DNA of 64,000 bases from Agromyces italicus DSM 16388 (GCF_000421545.1 NZ_ATXF01000011.1:112592-176591), one strand, 5' to 3'; positions 8,232 to 17,997 are shown, numbered from the stretch's first letter. Translations and numbers: made by a program. The notes: generated by a model not told the origin, from the letters alone.

Positions 8232-8537
8232 ATGAAGACCGTGCAGCTGCGTCGCTACCAGATCGTCCCGGGCGAGTACGAGGCGTTCGTCTCGTGGTTC
8301 AGCGCGACCATGCCGCCGGTGCGGCGCGCGACCGGGTTCGAGGTCGAGTTCGCCTACGGCGTTCCCGAGGCCGACGAGTTCGTCTGGGCGGTCAGCGTCG
8401 CGGGCGACCGCGAGGAGTTCGCGCGCGTCGAGGCGGCGTACCTGGTCTCGCCCGAGCGGGCGGGAGCGTTCGAGGGCATCCCCGAGCGCATCGCGAGCAA
8501 GGAGATCTCGTACGTCGAGGGCGTGCGCATCGACTGA
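8232..8537 (+). CDS. Small NIPSNAP-like alpha/beta-barrel protein
   Basis: 101 aa from the ATG at 8232. The pattern LRRYQIVPGEYEAFVSWF, then ATGFEVEFAYG, then EFVWAVSVAGDREEFARVEAAY, resembles NIPSNAP/dimeric ferredoxin-like barrel proteins, which often bind small metabolites or haem. No catalytic residues can be named. It is not obviously co-transcribed with the ABC importer, because a 241-bp gap containing operator Op1 follows. Function is unknown; the fold assignment is tentative. Confidence 0.65.
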   Translation: MKTVQLRRYQIVPGEYEAFVSWFSATMPPVRRATGFEVEFAYGVPEADEFVWAVSVAGDREEFARVEAAYLVSPERAGAFEGIPERIASKEISYVEGVRID

Positions 8538-8614
8538 TCGACTCCTTCGGGAGGGCCGACGCGGCTGGGCGGAGAGCGCCTCGCCGCGTCTTCCGTTTCT
8601 GAGTTGTTTTTCTT

Positions 8615-8630
8615 GTCAACGGTTGTAGAC
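8615..8630. promoter_or_regulatory. Operator Op1 of the TetR-type regulon
   Basis: GTCAAC-GGTT-GTAGAC, extended as CTTGTCAAC and GTAGACTAA, lies 148 bp upstream of the binding-protein gene at 8779. A TTGTTT at 8604-8609 and TAGACT at 8626-8631 are 16 bp apart and could be -35/-10 boxes, which would put the operator over the promoter. Confidence 0.75.
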
Positions 8631-8778
8631 TAACCGCACGGCACACCGGAGTGACCAGTCTCGAAGCCTCGGGAACGGCATCACCGGAGCCGGTCGCATC
8701 ACTCGCGACTCCGAGGACCCGGCCGATCACAGCGCACGTCCTCAGCATTCCCTTGCACCGGCTACGAGAGAAGAAGAC

Positions 8779-10314
8779 ATGAAGAAGGCACTTGCGGCGG
8801 TCTCGCTCACCGCGGTCGCCGCGCTCGCGCTCACGGCGTGCAGCTCTGGCTCAGAATCGCCCGCTGACGGGGGCGGCGACGTCGCCGCCAAGCCGCTCAG
8901 CATCGGCAACTTCCTGGATGTCACCAGCTGGGACCCGTCCTTGGCCGACATCGGTTTCGACGGCCCCTACCTGTCGGCGATCTACGACCCGCTGCTCGCG
9001 ATCGACGGCCAGGGCGAACCCCAGCCCGCCCTCGCCACGGACTGGGAGACGTCCGAGGACTTCCTCACCATCACGATGAACCTCCGCACCGACGCGGAGT
9101 TCTCCGACGGTGCTGCGTTCGACGCGGACGCGGCGGTGAAGAGCCTCGACTACCTCAAGGCGGGCGTCCGCTCGCAGGAGGCCTACCGCAACGTCGAGAG
9201 CTTCGAGGCCGTCGACGAGGACACCATCGCGATCAACCTCGCGCAGCGCGACGACACGATCCTGTACTACATGGGCCTCGGCCGCAGCTACATGATGTCG
9301 CCCGACGCGATCGACGCCGGCACCCTCGCCGAGACCCCCGTCGGCTCCGGGCCGTACACGATGGGCGCGAGCTCGGTGCCGGGCGCCGAGTACCACTTCG
9401 ACAAGGTCGCCGACCACTGGGCCGCCGACGAATTCCCGTTCGACCCGCTGACCGTCACCCCGCTGAGCGACGCGACCGCCATGCTCAACGGCATGCAGAG
9501 CGGCCAGTTCCAGATGATCTACGGCGACAAGGCCGGCACCGACCTGGCGCCCGACATGGGATGGAACGTCGCGAGCGGTCTCGCGACCTGGGTCGGACTG
9601 CAGTTCAGCGACCGCGCCGGTGCCACGGAGATGGGCAAGCCCCTCGGCGACCTCCGCGTGCGTCAGGCCCTCAACTACGCCTTCAACGGCCCCGAGATGG
9701 TCGAGACCATCGCGCAGGGCGTCGGCGAGGCGACCAACCAGGTCTTCCCCGTCGGCACGCCCGGCTACGTCGAGTCGATCACCGGCGAGTACGCCTACGA
9801 CCTCGACAAGGCGAAGGCGCTGCTCGCCGAAGCGGGGTACGCCGACGGCTTCGCGGTCACCATGCCGATGGCCCCGCCGTTCCAGCCGTGGCAGGCCATC
9901 ATCGAGCAGACCTTCGGGGAACTCGGCATCGACGTCACCTGGAAGGAGACCGACTTCATGCAGTACATGTCGGTCGCCCCCGAGTACCCGATGTTCGTCG
10001 GCGTCATCGCCATGGATGCGAACCCGATCGCCACGGTCCAGCGTCAGATCGCCGAGCCGCAGTGGTACAACCCCACCCCGGGCCTCGAGGCCTTCCCCGA
10101 GGTGCAGACGCAACTCGACACCGTGCTCACGGCTGAGCCCGGCGACGCCCAGATCGCCGAGGTCGAGAAGCTCAACGAGCTCGTCACCGAGCAGGCCTTC
10201 TTCTCGGTGTGGAGCCAGTCGACCAACACCTACATCACGACGTCGGACTTCGAGGTGACTCCGGTCACCGGCATGATGTTCCCGACGCTCCGCCAGATCA
10301 CGGTCGCCGGCTGA
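8779..10314 (+). CDS. ABC transporter substrate-binding lipoprotein, SBP_bac_5 (DppA/OppA) family
   Basis: 511 aa with an N-terminal lipoprotein signal (MKKALAAVSLTAVAALALTAC) whose Cys near residue 21 would be lipidated. The rest follows the peptide/nickel-binding family, with LATDWETSEDFLTITMNLR, FDADAAVKSLDYLKAG, VGSGPYTM and LRVRQALNYAFN. It would deliver a ligand outside the membrane to the permeases encoded downstream. Homologues carry di/oligopeptides, opines, nickel or glycosides, so the catabolic context suggests a small organic ligand rather than peptides. First gene of a four-gene operon behind Op1. Confidence 0.92.
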   Translation: MKKALAAVSLTAVAALALTACSSGSESPADGGGDVAAKPLSIGNFLDVTSWDPSLADIGFDGPYLSAIYDPLLAIDGQGEPQPALATDWETSEDFLTITMNLRTDAEFSDGAAFDADAAVKSLDYLKAGVRSQEAYRNVESFEAVDEDTIAINLAQRDDTILYYMGLGRSYMMSPDAIDAGTLAETPVGSGPYTMGASSVPGAEYHFDKVADHWAADEFPFDPLTVTPLSDATAMLNGMQSGQFQMIYGDKAGTDLAPDMGWNVASGLATWVGLQFSDRAGATEMGKPLGDLRVRQALNYAFNGPEMVETIAQGVGEATNQVFPVGTPGYVESITGEYAYDLDKAKALLAEAGYADGFAVTMPMAPPFQPWQAIIEQTFGELGIDVTWKETDFMQYMSVAPEYPMFVGVIAMDANPIATVQRQIAEPQWYNPTPGLEAFPEVQTQLDTVLTAEPGDAQIAEVEKLNELVTEQAFFSVWSQSTNTYITTSDFEVTPVTGMMFPTLRQITVAG

Positions 10315-10396
10315 CCGGACGGGGCGGGTTCGGCGACGAACCCGCCCCGATGGTCCGACCCCGACCACTCGCCCCGACCCGACCCCGGGAGTCCCG

Positions 10397-11338
10397 ATGT
10401 TCATCTTCACGCTCAAGCGACTCGTGTCCGGCGTGATCCTGCTGTTCGTGATGTCGACCGCGACGTTCTTCCTCGCGCACGCGGCCATCCCGGATCCGAC
10501 GCTGGGCCTGCTCGGGAGCGCGGCGACCCCTGACGCGCAGGCCGCGCTCGCCGAGAAGATCGGCACCGACCGCCCGGTGCTCGTGCAGTACCTCGACTGG
10601 CTCGGCGGTCTCGTGCAGGGCGACCTCGGCACCTCGTGGAAGAACTTCCAGCCCGTCGGCGCGCAGATCGCGCTCAAGCTGCCCGTGACCCTCTCGGTCG
10701 TGACCTTCGCGATCGTGCTCTCCGCCGTCCTCGGCGGGCTGCTCGGCGTGCTCGCCGGTCTCCGGCCCGACACCTGGATCGACCGGGTCGTCAAGGCGGC
10801 CGCCGTCATCCTGTTCGCGCTGCCCGGGTTCTGGGTGGCGCTCGTGCTCGTCATGGCCTTCGCCGTGCAGTTGCAGTGGTTCCCGGCCGTCGGCTACGTG
10901 CCGCCCGGGCAGTCCATCCCCGACTGGCTGCGATCGATCACCCTGCCCGCGATCTCGCTCGCGCTCGGTGCCGTGGTCATGATCGCCGAGCAGCTCCGGA
11001 ATGCGATCATCCAGGCCGACGGCCAGGACTACATGAGAACCCTCCGCAGTCGAGGACTCTCGCGGCCGCGATTGGTCACGCACCTCCTGCGCAACTCCGC
11101 ACCGCCGTCGCTGACGATCCTGGCGCTGATGTTCGTCGGGCTGCTCTCCGGGGCGATCATCGTCGAGCAGATCTTCGCGCTCCCGGGTGTCGGGCCGCTG
11201 ACCCAGTCCTCCTCGCAGAACGGCGACATCCCGATGCTGCTCGGCATCACCGTCATCACGGTCGTCTTCGTCGTGATCATCAACCTCCTGCTCGACGTGC
11301 TGCTCGGCTGGATCAATCCGAAGGTGCGTGTGAAATGA
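10397..11338 (+). CDS. ABC importer permease (DppB-type)
   Basis: 313 aa membrane protein with six predicted helices. It starts with MFIFTLKRLVSGVILLFVMS, includes GTSWKN, and has the EAA-like cytoplasmic segment around DYMRTLRSRGLSRPRLVTHLLRN that docks on the ATPase. The C-terminal IVEQIFALPGVGPL block is diagnostic for DppB/OppB. It follows the binding protein by 82 bp and overlaps the next gene through ATGA at 11335-11338. Confidence 0.92.
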   Translation: MFIFTLKRLVSGVILLFVMSTATFFLAHAAIPDPTLGLLGSAATPDAQAALAEKIGTDRPVLVQYLDWLGGLVQGDLGTSWKNFQPVGAQIALKLPVTLSVVTFAIVLSAVLGGLLGVLAGLRPDTWIDRVVKAAAVILFALPGFWVALVLVMAFAVQLQWFPAVGYVPPGQSIPDWLRSITLPAISLALGAVVMIAEQLRNAIIQADGQDYMRTLRSRGLSRPRLVTHLLRNSAPPSLTILALMFVGLLSGAIIVEQIFALPGVGPLTQSSSQNGDIPMLLGITVITVVFVVIINLLLDVLLGWINPKVRVK

Positions 11339-13218
11339 CCGCCCCGCTCACCGACAACATCGGCTCCCGCGAGCACCGCCGCGGGTCGACCTTCGTGCGG
11401 CTGCTGAAGCGGCCCGCGGGGGCGATCTCGTTCGCCATCCTGGTGCTCATCGTGCTCGTGGCGGTCTTCGCTCCGCTGCTCGCCCCGTACGACCCCAACT
11501 TCGTCGATCTCGCCATCACGCGCGCCGCGCCCAGCCCCGAGCACCCCCTGGGCGGCGACACGACCGGCCGAGACGTGCTGAGCCGGCTCATCTACGGTAC
11601 CCGGATCACACTCTGGGGGGCCTTCGTCGCCGTCGGCACGTCGATCGTGATCGGCGTGCCGTCGGGTCTCGCGGCCGGCTACTTCGGCGGCAGGACCGAC
11701 CGCATCGGTACCTGGATCTCGGACGCGGTCCAGTCGGTGCCCGGCATGATCATCCTGCTGATCGTGGGAGCGAACACGGGAAACAACTTCGACCTCCTGA
11801 TGATCACCGTCGGCGTGTTCATGGCGCCCGGCTACTTCCGCCTCACCCGTTCGACGGTGCTCGCGGTGCGGAACGAGCCCTACGTCGACGCCGCGCGCGT
11901 CGCCGGGCTCTCGAACACCAGGATCATGACACGGCACGTCATCCGCCCGGTGCTCGCACCGATCGTCATCCAGTCGGCGCTCACCGCGGGAATGGCGATG
12001 GGCATGCAGGCCGGCCTGCAGTTCCTCGGCATCGGCGGCGGGACGACCCCCGGCTGGGGTGCCGCGATGAACGAGGGCTTCCGCGTCATGCGCACCGACC
12101 CGCTGCTGCTGCTCTGGCCCTCGCTCGCGCTCGGAATCTCGATCGCCGCTCTCGCGGTGCTCGGCTCCACCCTCGCCGACGTCATCAGCGTGAAGACGAC
12201 GACGCTCACCAGGCGCCAGCGCCGCAGGCTCGCGGCGACGAACGCCGACGCGCTGCCGGCCGGCGCCGTCGAGGCGGCGACCGGCTCGGTCTCGCACGCG
12301 GCCGCCGACTCGGCGGTGAGGCTCGAGAACCTGCGGGTGAAGCACGAGACTCCTCGCGGCGTGGTGGAGGTGGTGCACGGCATCACCCTCGACGTCGCCC
12401 CCGGCGAGGTGCTCGGCATCGTCGGCGAGTCGGGCTCCGGCAAGTCGCAGACCGTGTTCTCGATGCTCGACCTGCTGCCGAAGTCGGGCTATTACACCGC
12501 CGACGCGATCTGGATCGGCGGTGAGGACGTCACGCGACTGCCGCGCGCCGCGCGCGCGAAGCTGCTCGGCCACAGGATCGGCTACGTGCCGCAGGAGCCG
12601 ATGACGAACCTCGACCCGTCGTTCACGGTCGGGCACCAGCTCACCGAGCCGCTGCGCGCCGTGCACGGCATGAGTCGCAGTGTCGCGAAGGCCCGCGCCC
12701 TCGCCATGCTCGAGCGCGTCGGCATCGCCGACCCTGCCCGCGTGATGCGCTCGTACCCGCACGAACTCTCCGGCGGCATGGCCCAGCGCGTGCTCATCGC
12801 CGGCGCGATCGCGGGCCGCCCCTCGGTGCTCGTCGCCGACGAGCCGACGACGGCCCTCGACGTGACCGTGCAGGCCGAGGTGCTCGAGCTGCTGCGCGAG
12901 CTGCAGCAGGAGTACCGGATGGCGCTCGTCATCGTCACCCACAACTTCGGCGTCGTCGCCGACATCTGCGACCGGGTGGTCGTCATGCGGAGCGGTTCGA
13001 TCGAGGAGATCGGGGAGACCACGCGGCTCTTCGCGGCGCCCGAGCGCGAATACACCCGCGAACTCATCGCGGCCTCGCTCGACGGTGCGGAGAGCCGGGG
13101 CGAACTCGATCGGGCGGCCCGGGAACCCGCAGGATCAACGAGGGCCGCCGACCCTGCGGCCGCCACGCAGAACACGGATGCCTCGGACGAGGCCGACCGC
13201 CGGGAGGTACGGGCATGA
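11335..13218 (+). CDS. ABC importer permease-ATPase fusion (DppC-DppD in one chain)
   Basis: 627 aa. Residues 1-300 are a DppC-type permease (HPLGGDTTGRDVLSRLIYG, YVDAARVAGLSNTRIMTRHV, LQFLGIGGGTTPGWG). From about residue 325 a DppD-type nucleotide-binding domain follows: Walker A GESGSGKS, Q-loop YVPQEP, signature LSGGMAQR and Walker B VLVADEP. A C-terminal Ala/Asp-rich tail lacks a recognisable domain. Normally these are two genes; the fusion fixes a 1:1 ratio of permease and ATPase. ATGA overlaps link it to both neighbours. Confidence 0.93.
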   Translation: MTAPLTDNIGSREHRRGSTFVRLLKRPAGAISFAILVLIVLVAVFAPLLAPYDPNFVDLAITRAAPSPEHPLGGDTTGRDVLSRLIYGTRITLWGAFVAVGTSIVIGVPSGLAAGYFGGRTDRIGTWISDAVQSVPGMIILLIVGANTGNNFDLLMITVGVFMAPGYFRLTRSTVLAVRNEPYVDAARVAGLSNTRIMTRHVIRPVLAPIVIQSALTAGMAMGMQAGLQFLGIGGGTTPGWGAAMNEGFRVMRTDPLLLLWPSLALGISIAALAVLGSTLADVISVKTTTLTRRQRRRLAATNADALPAGAVEAATGSVSHAAADSAVRLENLRVKHETPRGVVEVVHGITLDVAPGEVLGIVGESGSGKSQTVFSMLDLLPKSGYYTADAIWIGGEDVTRLPRAARAKLLGHRIGYVPQEPMTNLDPSFTVGHQLTEPLRAVHGMSRSVAKARALAMLERVGIADPARVMRSYPHELSGGMAQRVLIAGAIAGRPSVLVADEPTTALDVTVQAEVLELLRELQQEYRMALVIVTHNFGVVADICDRVVVMRSGSIEEIGETTRLFAAPEREYTRELIAASLDGAESRGELDRAAREPAGSTRAADPAAATQNTDASDEADRREVRA

Positions 13219-14051
13219 GCACGATCGAGAAGCCGCTGCTCGAGGTCTCCGACCTCGTCGTCGCCTACGGCACCAGGCGCGAGCCGACGCCGGTGCTGCA
13301 CGGCGTCTCGCTCCAGGTCGGTGCCGGCGAGTGCCTCGGCCTCGTGGGCGAATCGGGGTCGGGCAAGTCGACGCTCGGCAAGGCCGTACTCGGCCTCGTG
13401 CCGGTCGCGTCGGGCACCATCACCTTCGACGGCCGCGACATCACGCACGCGAAGGGCCGAGACCGGCGGGAGCTCGCCGCCGACATCCAGGTCGTCTTCC
13501 AAGACCCGTACGGCTCGCTCGACCCGCTCATGACGGTGGGCGACATCCTCGCCGAGCCCCTCGCGACGGCGGGCACCGGCAGGGCCGAGGCGAAGGCCGC
13601 CGTCGGCGAGATGCTCGACCGGGTGCGGTTGCCGAAGAACGTGCTCGACCGCTACCCGAGGGAGTTCTCGGGCGGGCAGCGGCAGCGCATCGCGATCGCG
13701 CGCGCCCTCGTGCGCCGGCCTCGGCTCATCATCTGCGACGAACCCGTCAGCGCGCTCGACCTCACCACGCAGGCGACCATCCTCGAGCTGCTGATCGAGC
13801 TGCAGCGCGATTCGGGGGTCTCGTACCTCTTCGTCTCGCACGACCTCGGCGTCGTGCGTCGGGTGTGCCACCGCGTCGCGGTGATGTACCGGGGTGATCT
13901 CGTCGAGACCGGCGACGGCGAGCAGATCACGAACGACCCGCAGCACGCGTACAGCAGGCGCTTGCTCATGGCCTCTCCCGTCGCCGACCCCGTGCTGCAG
14001 GCCGAGCGGCGCGAGGCATGGCTGGCGCTGCGCGCCGAGCAGGCGGCGTAG
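13215..14051 (+). CDS. ABC importer ATPase (DppF-type)
   Basis: 278 aa, second nucleotide-binding subunit of the importer. Walker A GESGSGKST is near residue 44, the Q-loop is VFQDPYGSLDP, the signature is FSGGQRQRIAIARAL, Walker B is LIICDEPVSALD and the H-loop is LFVSHDLG. The C-terminal oligopeptide-type tail (DPQHAYSRRLL) is present. The start overlaps the previous gene by ATGA. A strong terminator follows at 14071-14108, ending the operon. Confidence 0.93.
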   Translation: MSTIEKPLLEVSDLVVAYGTRREPTPVLHGVSLQVGAGECLGLVGESGSGKSTLGKAVLGLVPVASGTITFDGRDITHAKGRDRRELAADIQVVFQDPYGSLDPLMTVGDILAEPLATAGTGRAEAKAAVGEMLDRVRLPKNVLDRYPREFSGGQRQRIAIARALVRRPRLIICDEPVSALDLTTQATILELLIELQRDSGVSYLFVSHDLGVVRRVCHRVAVMYRGDLVETGDGEQITNDPQHAYSRRLLMASPVADPVLQAERREAWLALRAEQAA

Positions 14052-14070
14052 GCGCTGCGATCGCACCACA

Positions 14071-14108
14071 CGAAGGAGGGGCCCCGCTCGCGCAGGGCCC
14101 CTCCTTCG
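14071..14108. terminator. Bidirectional terminator between ABC operon and aldehyde dehydrogenase
   Basis: A perfect 14-bp stem (14071-14084 with 14095-14108) with a 10-nt loop sits between the convergent genes ending at 14051 and 14147. Confidence 0.9.
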
Positions 14109-14146
14109 TCGTCCGGCAGAAACGGCGGGATGCCTCGTGTTGAACG

Positions 14147-15580
14147 TCAGCCGCTGACGACCTGCGGCTCGGCGACGGCCTTCAGGCCCTCGACGCCGAA
14201 CTCGCGTCCGTACCCCGACTGCTTCGCGCCGCCGAACGGCACCATGGGGTGCAGGCCGCCGTGCGAGTTGATCCACACGGTGCCGGCCTGCAGGCGCGCG
14301 GCGATGCGGCGGGCCTCGTCGCGGTCGCTCGACCACACGGAGGCGCCCAGGCCGACTTCGAGTTCGTTCGCCAGCCCGATGACCTCGTCGAGGTCGGTGT
14401 AGCGGACGACCGGCAGCGCCGGACCGAACTGCTCTTCGACGACGAGGTCGTTGTGCGGGTCGATGTCGGCGACGATCGTCGTCGGGTAGAAGTTGCCGAC
14501 GGCACCGTGATCGGGGTCGCCGCCGAGCACGACGCGTGCGCCCGAGGCCTTGGCCGACTCGACCAGGCGGTCGACGATCTCGTACTGGCCGCGGTTCTGC
14601 AGCGGGCCGAGCACGTTCTGCTCGTCGAGACCGACGCCCATCGGAACGTGCTTCGCGAAGGCCGCCAAGTGCTCGACCACGGCGTCGTAGACCGAATCGT
14701 GCACGTACAGCCGCTTCAGCGCGGCGCAGGTCTGTCCGGTGTTGATGAACGCCCCCCAGAAGAGGTTCTCGGCGATGGCGGCCGGGTCGACGTCGGGCAG
14801 CACGATGCCGGCGTCGTTGCCGCCGAGCTCGAGGGTGAGCCGGGTGACGTTGCCCGCGCTGGCCTCGATGATGCGCTTGCCGACCGGGGTCGACCCGGTG
14901 AACATGATCTTGCCGACCTTCGGGCTCTTCGTGAGGGCGTCGCCGACGGTGCGGCCCGGGCCCGCGACGATGTTCAGCACGCCTGCGGGGAGCACGTCGT
15001 TCATCACGGTGGCGAGCGCCAGGCCCGAGAGGGTCGTGGTCTCCGCGGGCTTCGCCACGACCGTGTTTCCCATGCGCAACGACGGCGCGATCTGCCAGAT
15101 CGAGATCATCATCGGCCAGTTCCACGGGGCGATCGCGCCGACGACGCCGATGGGGCGGTAGTGCAGTTCGGCGTAGTTCTCTCCGTCGTCGACGACGACT
15201 TCGACCGGGAGTTCGGTGTCGGCCGTGGCGCGGAGCCATGCCGAGCAGGCTCCCACTTCGAATCGGGCGTTGGGGCCGTTCAGCGGCTTGCCCTGCTCGC
15301 GCGAGAGCAGTTCGGCGAGCGCCTCGGCCGAGGCGTCGATGGCGTCGGCCGCCTTGTGCAGGTGGCTGCGTCGTTCTCCGTCGCTCAGGGCCGCCCAGCC
15401 CGGTTGGGCGGCGACGGCGACCTCGACGGCCGCCTCGAGATCGGCGATGTCCTGCACCGGGGCGGTGCCGATCAGCTCGCCGGTCGCGGGGTCGTGCACC
15501 TCGCGGGTCGGGCCCGCCGCGGGCGTGATCGCCGCGAGCAGGGCGGCGAAGTCGAGGCCGGTCGGGGTGTCATGGGTCAT
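14147..15580 (-). CDS. NAD(P)-dependent aldehyde dehydrogenase
   Basis: 477 aa, standard for the family. The catalytic Cys is in NTGQTCAALKRLYV, the general-base Glu in LELGGNDAGI, the coenzyme region in GVVGAIAPWNWP and TGSTPVGKRI, and the C-terminal motif is GGAKQSGYGREFG. It oxidises an aldehyde to an acid; a product of the amine oxidase or the alcohol dehydrogenase in this island is a natural candidate (inference). Start is the ATG at 15580, 4 bp after GGAGGA. It is the last of a same-strand run that begins with the alcohol dehydrogenase at 21099, 103 bp after the MFS gene. Confidence 0.92.
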   Translation of the reverse strand: MTHDTPTGLDFAALLAAITPAAGPTREVHDPATGELIGTAPVQDIADLEAAVEVAVAAQPGWAALSDGERRSHLHKAADAIDASAEALAELLSREQGKPLNGPNARFEVGACSAWLRATADTELPVEVVVDDGENYAELHYRPIGVVGAIAPWNWPMMISIWQIAPSLRMGNTVVAKPAETTTLSGLALATVMNDVLPAGVLNIVAGPGRTVGDALTKSPKVGKIMFTGSTPVGKRIIEASAGNVTRLTLELGGNDAGIVLPDVDPAAIAENLFWGAFINTGQTCAALKRLYVHDSVYDAVVEHLAAFAKHVPMGVGLDEQNVLGPLQNRGQYEIVDRLVESAKASGARVVLGGDPDHGAVGNFYPTTIVADIDPHNDLVVEEQFGPALPVVRYTDLDEVIGLANELEVGLGASVWSSDRDEARRIAARLQAGTVWINSHGGLHPMVPFGGAKQSGYGREFGVEGLKAVAEPQVVSG

Positions 15581-15683
15581 GGGTTCCTCCACGTCGAGTC
15601 CAGTGGTCGTCTCACGCTAGGACGGTGCCCGGCGCACCGCTTGTCTTCAGGTGCGTGGCGCTTGTACCGGCGTGCACGCCGGT

Positions 15684-16932
15684 TCATCGCTCGTCGGCGC
15701 GGGACGGAGTGCCGTCGGCGGGCCCCGCGGCGGCGCGTACGGCGAGCGGGCGCACGACGAGCCAGGCGAGTGCCGCCGCGACGCAGGAGGCGACGGCCAT
15801 GGTGCCCGACATCGAGATGGCGTTCGACCCGCCGACGGCGGCCAACGGTGCCACGATCGGACCGATCGTGAACTGCAGCGTGCCGAGTGCGGCCGAGGCG
15901 GTGCCGGCGCGCTCGGCGTGTGCGCCGAGCGCGATCGTGGTGCCGTTGGGGCCGCCGATGCCGGTCGAGAACAGGTACAGGGCGAGCGCGCCGACGACCG
16001 CGGCGACGGGCAGGCCGGCGAGCGCGACACCGGCGAACAGCAGGGCGGCGAACGCGGTCGCGGTCTGCCCGCCGAGGTACATGCGTACCGGGCCGAGTCG
16101 GCGCACGCCGAGGCGCGACGCCTGCGCGCCGATCATGTTCGCGAGCGCATTGGCGGCGAACACGAGGCTGAACAGCTGCGGGCTCAGCCCGTATTCGTTC
16201 TGCAGCACGAAGCTCGACTGCGAGAGGTACGTGAAGAATGCGACGCCGCCAGCTGCTGAGGCGATGAGCAGGGTGACGAAGACGCGGTCCTGCCCGAGCT
16301 CTCCGAGGTGGCGACCGGTGGTGCGCAGCACGCCGCCGCCGTGCCTGCGCGCGGGAGGCAGCGTCTCGCGCAGCAAGGTGGCGGCGAGCACGAAGAGCAG
16401 CACGCCGATGCCGGTGAGCACACCGAAGATGCCGCGCCAGTCCATGACGAGCGCCAGCTGCCCCCCCGATGACCGGTGCGATGATCGGCGCGCTCGCCGA
16501 GACGAGTGCGAGCAGCGAGAGCATCCGACTCAGTTCGGCGCCGTGGTACATGTCGCGGGCGACCGCCAGGCAGATCACGATGCCCGCCGAGCCGGCGAGA
16601 CCCTGGAGCGCGCGTGCGACGAGCAGGAGCTCGATCGTCGGCGCGAACACGCAGGCGAGAGAGAACACCGCGAAGAGCGCGACCCCGACGAGGAGCGGGC
16701 GGCGGCGGCCGAAGCGGTCGGAGAGCGGGCCGGCCACGAGCTGCCCGAGGCCGAGCCCGATCATGCATACCGACATCGTCGCCTGCGCGAGTGCGTCGCT
16801 CGTGCCGAGCGACGCGGCGAGCTGCGGCAGCTGCGGCATGTAGAGGTCCATCGACAGCGGCCCGAAGGCCTCGAGCAGGCCGAGCACGAGAATGGATCGG
16901 CGCACGCTCATCACGGGTTTCGCGGTCGTCAT
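15684..16932 (-). pseudogene. Bcr/CflA-type MFS transporter with one frameshift
   Basis: The N-terminal half (MTTAKPVMSVRRSILVLGL, DLYMPQLPQLA, GPLSDRFGRRRPLL) is in one frame from 16932. The C-terminal half (MDWRGIFGVLTGIG to the end) is in another, ending at 15684. The join is a run of seven C's at 16461-16467. Six C's would restore PVIGGQLALVMDWRG, the normal family sequence. All 12 helices are otherwise present. A homopolymer length error or real slippage are both possible. Bcr/CflA proteins are proton-driven exporters of drugs or metabolites; here it may remove a toxic intermediate. It starts 72 bp after the esterase gene upstream. Confidence 0.85.
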
Positions 16933-16960
16933 TCTTCACTTCCGGTCGGTGCAGGCCGAC

Positions 16961-16989
16961 GGATGCCGTGAGCGCGGGCCGGGGCATCC
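16961..16989. repeat. Inverted GGATGCC/GGCATCC pair in a 72-bp gap
   Basis: GGATGCC at 16961-16967 and GGCATCC at 16983-16989 form a 7-bp stem with a 15-nt loop between the esterase stop (17005) and the MFS start (16932). It is a weaker relative of the GAGGCATCC hairpins at 41570, 52866 and 54545. Confidence 0.5.
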
Positions 16990-17004
16990 ATCGAGGGGTT
17001 CGGT

Positions 17005-17997
17005 TCAGCCGGCGAAGACCCGCCGCAGCCAGCTGTCGCGGGCCGAGATCGCCGCGTGCGAGACGATCGCGTCGGGCGAGAAGCCGGAGAAGCCGTGATA
17101 GGCCCCCGACCAGACGTGCAGTTCGGCCCGGCCGCCGGCGGCCCAGATGCGCAGTGCGTAATCGGTGGCCTCGTCGCGGAAGACCTCCGCCGAGCCGACT
17201 TCGATGAAGGCGGGCGGGAGGCCGCCGAGGTCGGCCGCCCGAGCGGGCGCCGTATGCGGGGACACGCGGTCGGTGCCGCGATCGGCGCCGAGCATGGCGT
17301 TCCACCCCGTGTCGTTGTTGTTGCGGTCCCACGCGCCGATGCCGTCGTACTGGTGCGCGGAGACGGTGTCGTTGCGGTCGTCGATCATCGGGGTGTTGAG
17401 CAGCTGGCCGGCGAGCGCCGGCCCGCCACGGTCGCGCGCGACGAGCGAGACGGCTGCGGCGAGCCCGCCGCCGGCACTCGCGCCGGAGACGATGATGCGG
17501 TCGGGGTCGATGCCGAGTTCGACGGCGTTGGCGGCGAACCATTCGAGCGCGGCGTAGCAGTCCTCCACCTGCGCGGGCGCGGGGTGTTCGGGAGCCAGCC
17601 GATATTCGACCGCGATGCCGACCGTGCCGTACCGCAGGGCCAGGTCGATGAGCTCGCCGGTGCCGAAGAAGCGGGTGCCGAGCACGTATCCGCCGCCGTG
17701 GATGCCGAGGACGCCGGGCGCGGGGCGGGGTGCCCCGCCGGCCGAGCCTGCCGGGCGCACGATCGTGATCGCGACGTCGGGAGCACCCTCAGGGCCTGGG
17801 ATGACCCGATCCTCCCATTCGACCGGCAGCTCGCCGACCTGCGTCGACATCGGCTGGATGATCGTCGCGAAGTGCTCGCGATTGGCGAGGATCGTCTCTG
17901 CCCGGAGTGGGATCTGCTCGACGAGGTCGAGGAAGAACGCGAGGCCGGGCTCGAGCTCGGAGTCGTAGGGAACGGGGGCGGGACCGCGGCCGGTCAT
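17005..17997 (-). CDS. Alpha/beta hydrolase, hormone-sensitive-lipase (HSL) family, copy B
   Basis: 330 aa esterase-like protein. Oxyanion motif HGGGYVLG, nucleophile elbow GASAGGG, the family block VEYRLAPEHPAPA, and the catalytic His in AYHGFSGF are present; the acid is probably the Asp of VFRDEATDY. It should hydrolyse a carboxylic ester or lactone in the cytosol. The start at 17997 overlaps the upstream esterase (copy A) by ATGA. The two proteins are clearly paralogous (for example both have QYDGIG and LPPAFIEVG blocks), implying tandem duplication with divergence. Confidence 0.9.
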   Translation of the reverse strand: MTGRGPAPVPYDSELEPGLAFFLDLVEQIPLRAETILANREHFATIIQPMSTQVGELPVEWEDRVIPGPEGAPDVAITIVRPAGSAGGAPRPAPGVLGIHGGGYVLGTRFFGTGELIDLALRYGTVGIAVEYRLAPEHPAPAQVEDCYAALEWFAANAVELGIDPDRIIVSGASAGGGLAAAVSLVARDRGGPALAGQLLNTPMIDDRNDTVSAHQYDGIGAWDRNNNDTGWNAMLGADRGTDRVSPHTAPARAADLGGLPPAFIEVGSAEVFRDEATDYALRIWAAGGRAELHVWSGAYHGFSGFSPDAIVSHAAISARDSWLRRVFAG

